NCBI GenBank assembly: GCA_002317135.1
Contig: DCIX01000032.1
Coordinates: 1 to 64,000, forward strand
Reading direction: 5' to 3'
Source of the DNA: Bacteroidales bacterium UBA1715
Lineage (GTDB): Bacteria > Bacteroidota > Bacteroidia > Bacteroidales > UBA1715
DNA: 64,000 nucleotides
Positions within the stretch are counted from its first letter, which is position 1, and each line of letters begins with the position of its first letter. This document shows positions 18,569 through 25,814 of the stretch, piece after piece. The notes beneath the pieces were generated by a model, which saw only the letters and a list, made by a program, of their open reading frames with translations, had not been told where the DNA came from and ran no database searches. The position numbers and the translations under genes are program-made.

Positions 18569-19750
18569 ATGGAAAGCGAACGACTATGGAATAGCAATTA
18601 CACAAAAGTTTGGTGTGCAAACTTTATGATATTCTTTTCCTTCATGTTGCTCACACCACTACTGCCTATTTTCCTAAGTGAAACATTTCAAGCAGATAAG
18701 CACGTAATCGGCATTGTACTTTCTGGCTACACCATCATGGCGTTAATATCGAGAATGTTTAGTGGCTACATAGTTGACAGTTTTCCAAGAAAAATTGTGC
18801 TATTAACTAGCTACTTTTTATTTTTTCTATTTTTCTCTGGCTATATAATTGCCGGTTCTCTCCTATTTTTTGCAATAATACGCACATTTCACGGAGCACC
18901 ATTTGGAGCCGTCACAGTATCGAACAGTACTGTTGCAATAGATGTTTTACCTGCATCACGAAGAGCTGAAGGTATTGGATACTATGGATTAAGTAATAAT
19001 CTTGCTACAGCAATAAGTCCTTCCGTGGCACTTTGGATTTACAACGCTACGAACAATTTCAACCTTTTATTCGGACTTGCATTTTGTACCGCACTAATTG
19101 GATTTCTTATCAACTCAACGGTAAAACTTTCTCCCAAAGAATTAGTAGCAGACAAAAAAACAATTTCCTTAGACAGATTTTTCCTTTCTAAAGGTTGGCA
19201 TTCTGCTGTCTGCATAGTTTGTTACGCTTTCTCATACGGAGTTTTATCAACATATGTAGCAATTTACGGTAAAGAAGCGTTAAACATCCGCGGCGGCTCG
19301 GGTTTCTTTTTTATGCTATTATCAATAGGCCTTATACTTTCCAGACTAGTAGGCAGTAGAACTTTACGACAAGGGAAAATAATACAAAATGCAGGCATCG
19401 GCTGTAGCATCGCAATGGTCGGCTACCTATTGTTTGCCGCCGTGCCGAATGAATTTGGCTATTATGCTTCTGCATTTATCATAGGCTTAGGAAACGGACA
19501 CATGTGGCCCGCAATGCAGACTATGTTTATAAACATGGCCCCAAACTCACAACGAGGAACCGCAAATTCTTCCGTATTAGTATCGTGGGATGTCGGTATT
19601 GGTCTTGGCATAGTTGCAGGAGGATTCTTCTCCGAATTTTATGGATATACCGAAGCTTTCTGGGCGGCATGGATAGTCAACATTATTGGCGTATTGGTAT
19701 TCTTCTTAGTTGCGAAGAACAAATACAAAACAAGAATTTATGCAAAATAA
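18569..19750 (+). CDS. MFS transporter
   Basis: The 393-residue protein has about 12 hydrophobic segments. It shows the MFS loop signature (GYIVDSFPRKIVLL near 67-80) and a second, weaker copy in the C-terminal half. It is likely an inner-membrane drug or metabolite exporter of the YfcJ/Bcr-like type; the substrate is unknown. It lies 6 bases after the DUF4846 gene and is probably co-transcribed. Confidence 0.9.
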   Translation: MESERLWNSNYTKVWCANFMIFFSFMLLTPLLPIFLSETFQADKHVIGIVLSGYTIMALISRMFSGYIVDSFPRKIVLLTSYFLFFLFFSGYIIAGSLLFFAIIRTFHGAPFGAVTVSNSTVAIDVLPASRRAEGIGYYGLSNNLATAISPSVALWIYNATNNFNLLFGLAFCTALIGFLINSTVKLSPKELVADKKTISLDRFFLSKGWHSAVCIVCYAFSYGVLSTYVAIYGKEALNIRGGSGFFFMLLSIGLILSRLVGSRTLRQGKIIQNAGIGCSIAMVGYLLFAAVPNEFGYYASAFIIGLGNGHMWPAMQTMFINMAPNSQRGTANSSVLVSWDVGIGLGIVAGGFFSEFYGYTEAFWAAWIVNIIGVLVFFLVAKNKYKTRIYAK

Positions 19751-19782
19751 AAAAGCAGAACCCCATTTCTGAGATTCTGCTT
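19741..19782 (-). terminator. Terminator between MFS and SDR genes
   Basis: AAGCAGAA (19753-19760) pairs with TTCTGCTT (19775-19782). The T-rich tail (TTTTTTATTTT) lies on the minus strand, so it mainly serves the SDR gene ending at 19805. Confidence 0.75.
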
Positions 19783-19804
19783 AAAATACAATTTCAAAGA
19801 AAAT

Positions 19805-20536
19805 TTATTTTTGAACCTTTGCCAAAGCTTCGTCCAATGTAAGACCAGCGAAATCTTGTGCGCCAAATAAGCGACCACTTTTCTTATCGTTTACAAAAGC
19901 ACCCAAAACGATACCTGGTATTACTGAATCAGGTGAATTTGGAGCATTTGGTCCACCTAAATCTGTGCGGCACCATCCTGGATCTGTAAGACTGATGATA
20001 ACATCTGTACCGTCAACTGTAGTTCCCAAGTCTTTTGTTACTTTATCCAATGCTGCTTTACTTGCAGAATATCCTGCTTGTTGTGGTTCTTTATCTATGC
20101 CACTTGTAGTATTGATTACACGACCAAACCCTCTTTCTATCATTGGTGGCAAGAACGCATAACACAACATCATTGGAGCAATAGTGTTGATTAAGAAACT
20201 TTGTGTGTAATCTTCTACAGGAGTTTGATAGTAGTCAGTACGGTATGCAATTTGAACAGCAGCATCGTTGAACAAGATATCAATTTGAGTACCTTTTGCA
20301 TTGATTTCTGCAATCATTTTTTGTACTTCCTCTGGTTTAGACAATTCTGCAGCGACACAATAAGCATCAACACCCATAGCTTTTACTTCTTCAAGTACTT
20401 TTTGAGTGTGATCTAAAGAACGGCTATGTAATACAAGATTACAACCCTGTCCCGCCATAAATTTAGTAATTCGGTATCCGATACCTCTGTTAGCACCTGT
20501 GATAAGTGCCCATTTTCCTTTTACATCTGTTTTCAT
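19805..20536 (-). CDS. SDR family oxidoreductase
   Basis: The 243-residue classical short-chain dehydrogenase has the NAD(P) motif TGANRGIG (near 14-21) and an active-site Ser (NTTSGID). Its Tyr-x-x-x-Lys is YSASKAAL near residue 155. The substrate is unknown. A -7 box TATTTTTG lies at 20569-20562 and a terminator follows the stop. Confidence 0.92.
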   Translation of the reverse strand: MKTDVKGKWALITGANRGIGYRITKFMAGQGCNLVLHSRSLDHTQKVLEEVKAMGVDAYCVAAELSKPEEVQKMIAEINAKGTQIDILFNDAAVQIAYRTDYYQTPVEDYTQSFLINTIAPMMLCYAFLPPMIERGFGRVINTTSGIDKEPQQAGYSASKAALDKVTKDLGTTVDGTDVIISLTDPGWCRTDLGGPNAPNSPDSVIPGIVLGAFVNDKKSGRLFGAQDFAGLTLDEALAKVQK

Positions 20537-20630
20537 GTTACAATAGTTAAATTCTTCGCAACAAAAATAATTAAAAATGGCAACATGCAGAATCGCACAT
20601 TGCCATTTCTTAAAATTTGATTTTCAACAA

Positions 20631-21923
20631 TTATTTTACTTCTACTATAAAATAGTTCTTCTTGCCTTTTTGTACCAAGATGTATGAGCCATTCAATAAA
20701 GCAGTTGCATTTACCTGCATATCGATAGCTTCTACCTTAGCCTTGTTAATACTAACGCCACCACCTTGGATCATTTTACGAGCTTCACCTTTACTTGGGA
20801 AAATGTTTGTTTTTTCAGCAATCAAATCTATAACAGAAACACCTGCTTCAATTTCTGATTTTGCAACTTGGAAAGTTGGAACTCCTTCGAAAACAGACAA
20901 GAATGTTTCTTTATCCAATTTTTTCAAAGAATCACTTGTTGCATTTCCAAATAAAATATTCGACGCTTCCAACGCAGCTTCATAGTCTTCCTTACTATGA
21001 ACCATAATAGTAACCTCTTGTGCCAAACGTTTTTGAAGAACGCGCAAATGAGGTGCTTGTTCATGTTCAGCTATCAATGATTCAATTTCTTCTTTTGGAA
21101 GCATAGTAAAAATCTTGATATAACGTTTAGCATCATCATCGCTTACGTTCATCCAAAATTGGAAGAACTTATATGGAGATGTATAACGACGATCCAACCA
21201 AACATTACCACTTTCTGTTTTACCAAATTTTCCACCGTCTGCTTTCGTAATCAACGGACAAGTTAAAGCGTACGCTTCACCGCCATTCATACGACGAATC
21301 AATTCCGTACCAGTAGTAATATTTCCCCATTGATCGGAACCACCCATTTGTAATTTACAATTTTTATGTTCGTTCAAGTACACGAAATCATATCCTTGCA
21401 ACAATTGGTATGTAAATTCTGTAAAGCTCATACCATCAGAGCATTCGCCATTGAAACGTTTTTTTACAGAATCTTTAGCCATCATATAATTAACGGTAAT
21501 CAATTTACCGACATTTCTTGCGAAATCAAGAAATGTATAATCTTTCATCCAATCGTAATTGTTAACTAACTCTGCAGCATTTGGAGCATCGCTATTGAAA
21601 TCAAGAAAATGTTCCAATTGAGCTTTAATACAAGCAACATTATGAGCCAATGTTGCTTCATCCAACAAATTACGTTCTTTAGATTTTCCAGAAGGATCAC
21701 CAATCATACCTGTAGCACCACCAATAAGAGCAAGTGGTTTGTGACCACTATGTTGGAAATGTCTCAACATCATAACACCACACAAGTGACCAATATGTAA
21801 AGAATCAGCAGTTGGATCTATACCCAAATAAGCTGTCGTCATTTCTTTAGAAAGTTGTTCTTCTGTTCCTGGCATGATGTCTTGAAGCATGCCTCTCCAT
21901 TTCAATTCTTCTACAAAATTCAT
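20631..21923 (-). CDS. tyrS: Tyrosine-tRNA ligase
   Basis: The 430-residue class I synthetase charges tRNA-Tyr. It has the HIGH motif (DSLHIGHLCG near 38-47), tyrosine-binding residues in YQLLQGYDF and GGSDQWGN, and the KMSKS-equivalent KFGKT (about 230). An S4 RNA-binding domain lies at the C-terminus (about 355-430). The -7 box TATCTTTG lies at 21947-21940. No T-box leader is present in the short upstream region. Confidence 0.98.
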   Translation of the reverse strand: MNFVEELKWRGMLQDIMPGTEEQLSKEMTTAYLGIDPTADSLHIGHLCGVMMLRHFQHSGHKPLALIGGATGMIGDPSGKSKERNLLDEATLAHNVACIKAQLEHFLDFNSDAPNAAELVNNYDWMKDYTFLDFARNVGKLITVNYMMAKDSVKKRFNGECSDGMSFTEFTYQLLQGYDFVYLNEHKNCKLQMGGSDQWGNITTGTELIRRMNGGEAYALTCPLITKADGGKFGKTESGNVWLDRRYTSPYKFFQFWMNVSDDDAKRYIKIFTMLPKEEIESLIAEHEQAPHLRVLQKRLAQEVTIMVHSKEDYEAALEASNILFGNATSDSLKKLDKETFLSVFEGVPTFQVAKSEIEAGVSVIDLIAEKTNIFPSKGEARKMIQGGGVSINKAKVEAIDMQVNATALLNGSYILVQKGKKNYFIVEVK

Positions 21924-21991
21924 CGATTTAAATTTTTCGCAAAGATATGTTTTTATTACTTTCTGTTAATCACAATTCAAAATTTTCTATT

Positions 21992-22019
21992 TTTGTAAAA
22001 ATCTACGCCGATACATTTG
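21992..22019 (+). promoter_or_regulatory. Candidate promoter of the structured RNA
   Basis: -33 TTTG (21992-21995), a 16-nt spacer and -7 TACATTTG (22012-22019) predict a start near 22024-22026. The spacer is slightly shorter than usual. Confidence 0.55.
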
Positions 22020-22023
22020 TGGT

Positions 22024-22271
22024 CGGTGGGGATACATTTATTAGGGAAAGGCGTTTATCTAACGCTTTGTTTTGACATCTTGAAACTTCGCAAACTTCAA
22101 AATCCCGTCAAAAACAAAGTAGCGGTGAATGTCCATGGGTATGATTGTATGCAATACACACATATTGCTTGCTCGTACGGCGTGGGTTCTTCGTTGCTTG
22201 TTTCGATGGGAAAGGTAGCGAAGACCTCAAGATGTGAGACAAGCAACAGATACAGATTCCACGCTTTTTTT
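22024..22271 (+). ncRNA. Candidate structured non-coding RNA of unknown family, with intrinsic terminator
   Basis: Several stems can be drawn from the sequence. 22034-22040 pairs with 22126-22132; 22051-22055 with 22061-22065; 22065-22076 with 22107-22119 (12-13 bp, one bulge); 22080-22084 with 22096-22100; and 22151-22156 with 22163-22168. A 3' domain has an outer stem 22180-22185/22259-22264 and an inner stem 22193-22201/22239-22247 (9 bp, perfect). The inner stem encloses two small hairpins (22202-22205/22219-22222 and 22226-22229/22235-22238), a three-way junction. Seven T follow at 22265-22271. It is about 245 nt. It could be a stand-alone RNA or a leader of the zinc-ribbon gene 49 bases downstream. 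It shows no RNase P, tmRNA or SRP RNA core motifs. Confidence 0.6.
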
Positions 22272-22319
22272 ATTTATAACCATTAAGTTGCTTGGGAGTC
22301 GGCATGACAACAATTACAT

Positions 22320-23597
22320 ATGAAAATTTGTAAACATTGCAACCATTCAAACTATGAAGATGCAAAATTTTGCAATAACTGTGGAAAATCATTAGAAACA
22401 GTGGAAGACACACAAGAAAAGCAAAATAGCGAAAGAAGCAGTAAACCTCAGAAAAGATTAATCATGGAATGGATTGAAACAATCTGTACCATAATTATCG
22501 TCTATTTTATATATACTAATTGGAATGATATAAAACAATTCTTCAGCAAAGATTCTAAAGTAGATTCACTATACACAGAAGAAAAAATCACTCACGAAAA
22601 CGCAAAAGAAATAATTCAAAAAACATTAAATACTATGGGGGAAGATGTTTCTTCCATAAAAGAACAAGAAAAAATTCAAAAAACTTTCAACACATGGGTA
22701 GAGCAACAAATAACATTAGGGGTATTCACACACGAAAGCATTCCTACTTCCGGAGATGACGGTGGAATAAAGCAATGCGGCTACAGCGATTTAAATAAAG
22801 ATGGAAAGTTAGACGCCCTTTATCAAATTTGTTTTTATTATGGAGGAAATGAAATACCTTGTACTTCCTACCTTGTTTTATCAGGCACAAATAGATATAC
22901 GATTTCTGAAATTTCAACAAACAGCATTAAAAACTTCAAACAGTTAAATGATTGTTTTTCCGAAACAAAGATATACCTAAATAGACTTGTAAAAAATCGT
23001 ATAGAAGGGACGTTTATGGGGTATTTAGAAAACGATCCTCATTGCTGTCCATCAATTACCGAAGATATCATTATAGAATATGACAGCAAAGAAATAACTT
23101 CTATTGGTATGTATTCTTTTAAAACAAAAATTAACGAATACTCTTATTACAAAGCACTTGGTACATATACAGGGTCAGTTAAAGCATATATATTAGAAGA
23201 TTTCGGAAAACTTTCATTTCTTTCAAAAGTAGAAGATGCAACAATTGATATGAAATTAGAGAAAAATGAGTTGTGTTTATACGAAAATGAAACAAAAACA
23301 TTCACATGTACAAAATTAGCGAAAGCATCTAATGGATATGCTTTCGACATTAAATTCACGAACAAAGAAGCAAACAGTTTCATAAACGGATTCTCACAAA
23401 TTACCTTTAACGAAACGAAATATCACGGATCAATAAACACACATGACCAAACACTCAAATTCAGTTATATGATTAACAGCGAAAACTTATCATATCTTTA
23501 CACAATTCTAGGAATAAATATATCTGAATTTGATTTAATAGACTCAAGAATAAGAGGCATTGTATTAACCTACGATTTAAATAAAAACATTTATTAA
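22320..23597 (+). CDS. Zinc-ribbon membrane protein with a calcium-loop-like motif
   Basis: The 425-residue protein is not recognised as a named family. It starts with a zinc ribbon (Cys4, Cys7, Cys18, Cys21 in the pattern CxxC-x10-CxxC), then a polar linker and one transmembrane helix (about 46-64). The rest would be outside the cytoplasm. Residues near 157-167 read DLNKDGKLDAL, which fits an EF-hand or FG-GAP-type calcium loop. The C-terminal half is beta-rich with no known motif. It is followed after 9 bases by a small exported protein, and preceded by the structured RNA. Confidence 0.6.
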   Translation: MKICKHCNHSNYEDAKFCNNCGKSLETVEDTQEKQNSERSSKPQKRLIMEWIETICTIIIVYFIYTNWNDIKQFFSKDSKVDSLYTEEKITHENAKEIIQKTLNTMGEDVSSIKEQEKIQKTFNTWVEQQITLGVFTHESIPTSGDDGGIKQCGYSDLNKDGKLDALYQICFYYGGNEIPCTSYLVLSGTNRYTISEISTNSIKNFKQLNDCFSETKIYLNRLVKNRIEGTFMGYLENDPHCCPSITEDIIIEYDSKEITSIGMYSFKTKINEYSYYKALGTYTGSVKAYILEDFGKLSFLSKVEDATIDMKLEKNELCLYENETKTFTCTKLAKASNGYAFDIKFTNKEANSFINGFSQITFNETKYHGSINTHDQTLKFSYMINSENLSYLYTILGINISEFDLIDSRIRGIVLTYDLNKNIY

Positions 23598-23606
23598 AAT
23601 ACAAAC

Positions 23607-23999
23607 ATGAAAAGATTTATCTACATCACATTTTTCCTTATTTATAGCCTATTTTCCTATGCACAAAAAGCTATAGTTACAACGTCTGAAAACGGCATAA
23701 AAGAAACCGAAACAGCCGACTGGTCACTTTGCACTGGCCTTATGGGACAAGCAAAAATGGGGCCTTATAATGAAGATATATATTTATATGGCCACAAAGT
23801 CAACATTATCTCATACAAAGGTGGAAACCAAACAGAAAGCGTTCCTTTAATTTATGAATGGGATTGCAAATACCAAGGCAATGACGGACTTTGGAGATAT
23901 GCTAAAAATTATGAAGATGAAATAACTGGTCAATGGATTTTCTATCTCCTCATAAAACAAGATAGCGAAAATTATATATTCACCCAATGTTTTTATTAG
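23607..23999 (+). CDS. Small exported hypothetical protein
   Basis: The 130-residue protein has a clear signal peptide (about 1-19, cleaved after SYA). The rest is rich in aromatic residues and likely beta-structured. No family is recognised. The 9-base gap to the zinc-ribbon gene suggests one operon. Confidence 0.55.
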   Translation: MKRFIYITFFLIYSLFSYAQKAIVTTSENGIKETETADWSLCTGLMGQAKMGPYNEDIYLYGHKVNIISYKGGNQTESVPLIYEWDCKYQGNDGLWRYAKNYEDEITGQWIFYLLIKQDSENYIFTQCFY

Positions 24000-24306
24000 A
24001 TTTCTCCGATACAATGGAAATTAAAGCAAATCCCCCTCCAATTTTAGGTTAAGCATAGAATATGCGAATACAAAGTTTTAGTGTACCATCTTTACCGCTC
24101 ACACGAAACTTATTACCAGCATCATCTATCAACCATTCTCCGTTCAATTATCTACTTTAATCTTGTAGAACTATATAGCTTAACGCATGCAACAGACTCG
24201 GGGGAGGAAATTCTACAATCAAGTTTATTTCGGTTTCAAGGAAGATACAACTCAACTTCACGAATAAACTAAAAAAAAAGACGCAAAGAAGCATTCAACC
24301 AATAAT
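24000..24306. other. Degenerate spacer without a convincing gene
   Basis: Open frames here are short and lack family features, except for a minus-strand coding-like scrap (see 24049-24147). In the same frame upstream (24150-24200) reading resumes after two stop codons, which suggests decay. No RNA gene or terminator is evident. Confidence 0.4.
24049..24147 (-). pseudogene. Possible C-terminal remnant of a decayed gene
   Basis: The minus-strand frame reads a plausible protein end containing GEWLIDDAGNKFRVSGKDG and then a stop at 24051-24049. It is preceded in frame by two stop codons and has no start. The parent family is not recognised. Confidence 0.2.
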
Positions 24307-25593
24307 CTACTCCAACAACCACTCTACAGCAGAACGAATTTTTATAGTATAACCTTCTATTTGCACATCTTTACTTTCATCAAAAGAAACCAAGGTGAGA
24401 TTTTGGCAATGTAACGAACGCGCTGCTTCTATAAGTGCTTCCGTTTCACGTTTAAATGCTTTTCGCTCAGCAATGGAATACGACACCTGTACGAGCTCAA
24501 CAACCTTTCCTTGTTGGCAAACTACAAAGTCCACCTCTTTACTACGAGATGTTGGTTTATAATAATAAATATCCTCAGCTCCTAATTGATTACGTCTCAA
24601 CAATTCAATGAAAACCACATTTTCTAAACGCCAACCTAAATTTTCAGGCAACAAACTATTTTCTCTATTTGCAATAAACCCGTTGTCTATAACATAAGCT
24701 TTTTCTTTCGTAATACGCTCGACACTCTTATAACTAAACTTAGACAAACGACGAATCAAATAGGCCTGTTGTAAGTATGCAACATACGACTGAACTGTTG
24801 TACTACTACCTAACAATGAAATTTCCGCCAACTGATCATATTGAATTGTTTGACAACAATTATTTATCAAATGGTTTACTATACGACGAAGAGCTTCTGT
24901 GTTTCGTATTCTAAAACGACGAGCTATATCCTTCGTCACAATTGTTTCTATCAGACCTGATAGATAGTTTTTTCTATTTCGAACGGATTGAATATTTTTA
25001 ATTTCAGGCATACCACCTTCTACAATGTATTGAGACAAGGCACTATTCCGCGATGCAATAGCTTTGGTTGTTATACCTGTCATATCCACATTCAACAATC
25101 GGCAATAATCAAAGAAAGAAAACGGATACAGTTTTATTTCCATATAACGACCTGTTAGGTGAGTTGCCAACTCCCCTGATAATAGTTTTGCATTGCTTCC
25201 TGTTACAAACACATGCAACTTCATTCGAAGCAAACGATTAACAAACAAATACCAACCATCAACATTTTGTACCTCATCTAAGAAAACATACTGTATATCA
25301 ATTCCATATAATTGATAAACACATTCCAATACAGTATTCAAATCTGAGGTTTGCAGGCCTACAAGTCTATCATCATCAAAATTCACATACCCATACTTAA
25401 CTCCACGCCTTTTCAAAGCATTATGACATAAAGTGGATTTACCACTACGACGAACTCCCGTAACTACCTGAGCCATATTACTATTCCACTCAAATAGTTG
25501 CTCTTCTTTTCTTTCGCATGAACCTATCAAAACATCGTTCAAAACATCTTCTTGTTGTTCACGAAGCACTTGTAAAACCAAATCTTTTTTCAT
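24307..25593 (-). CDS. AAA ATPase with DUF4143 domain
   Basis: The 428-residue protein has a P-loop TGVRRSGKST (near 48-57), a Walker B FLDEVQNVDGW (near 107) and a middle AAA_14 domain with TGSNAKLLSGE (sensor 1). The C-terminal DUF4143 half contains the PD-(D/E)xK-like EVDFVVCQQGKVVELVQVSY. Such proteins are widespread, often multi-copy, and of unknown function. The ATG at 25593 is chosen over a TTG at 25602, which coincides with the predicted transcript start. Three 32-bp repeats lie just upstream of its promoter. Confidence 0.9.
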   Translation of the reverse strand: MKKDLVLQVLREQQEDVLNDVLIGSCERKEEQLFEWNSNMAQVVTGVRRSGKSTLCHNALKRRGVKYGYVNFDDDRLVGLQTSDLNTVLECVYQLYGIDIQYVFLDEVQNVDGWYLFVNRLLRMKLHVFVTGSNAKLLSGELATHLTGRYMEIKLYPFSFFDYCRLLNVDMTGITTKAIASRNSALSQYIVEGGMPEIKNIQSVRNRKNYLSGLIETIVTKDIARRFRIRNTEALRRIVNHLINNCCQTIQYDQLAEISLLGSSTTVQSYVAYLQQAYLIRRLSKFSYKSVERITKEKAYVIDNGFIANRENSLLPENLGWRLENVVFIELLRRNQLGAEDIYYYKPTSRSKEVDFVVCQQGKVVELVQVSYSIAERKAFKRETEALIEAARSLHCQNLTLVSFDESKDVQIEGYTIKIRSAVEWLLE

Positions 25594-25608
25594 AAAAATC
25601 AATTTTTA

Positions 25609-25639
25609 CAAAAATAATTATAATTCAATTATTTACAAA
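25609..25639 (-). promoter_or_regulatory. Promoter of the DUF4143 ATPase gene
   Basis: On the minus strand: -33 TTTG (25639-25636), a 19-nt spacer, -7 TATTTTTG (25616-25609). This is an ideal Bacteroidota promoter. Confidence 0.8.
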
Positions 25640-25640
25640 T

Positions 25641-25736
25641 TTCTATTGGACTATTTTGCACATTTTTATAAATTCTATTGGACTATTTTGCATATTTTCA
25701 TAAATTCTATTGGACTATTTTACATAGTTTATAAAA
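25641..25736. repeat. Three tandem 32-bp repeats between divergent promoters
   Basis: Copies start at 25641, 25673 and 25705, each 32 bases, beginning TTCTATTGGACTATTTTGCA (TTTTACA in copy 3). The first base lies 2 bases from the -33 element of the DUF4143 gene, and the last copy ends 26 bases from the -33 element of the helicase gene. An operator or activator site array is the likeliest use (inference). Confidence 0.85.
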
Positions 25737-25762
25737 TAAAAAACAAATCTTCCAAAGTAAAA

Positions 25763-25792
25763 TTTGTTTCTAAAAATTATATACTACCTTTG
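25763..25792 (+). promoter_or_regulatory. Promoter of the helicase gene, fixes its start
   Basis: -33 TTTG (25763-25766), an 18-nt spacer and -7 TACCTTTG (25785-25792) are all present. An alternative start at 25764 lies inside the -33 element and is rejected in favour of ATG 25815. Confidence 0.85.
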
Positions 25793-25814
25793 CAGAACAC
25801 CTAAAAGAACAAAG

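Noticed and set aside
22024..22271. Assignment of the RNA as RNase P, tmRNA, SRP or 6S RNA
   Set aside because: No GAGGAAAGTCC or ACAGAA core, no tRNA-like end with tag frame, no GGAAGCAGC loop. The multi-stem layout does not match the single long rod of 6S RNA.
22017..22286. 89-residue open frame on the plus strand
   Set aside because: It lies wholly within the structured RNA candidate, starts inside the -7 box, runs through the terminator, and has no protein-like features.
24081..24272. 63-residue open frame on the plus strand
   Set aside because: No promoter, no family features, and it overlaps a protein-like scrap on the other strand.
25641..25736. CRISPR array
   Set aside because: The 32-bp units are directly adjacent with no spacers, there are only three, and no cas genes are present.
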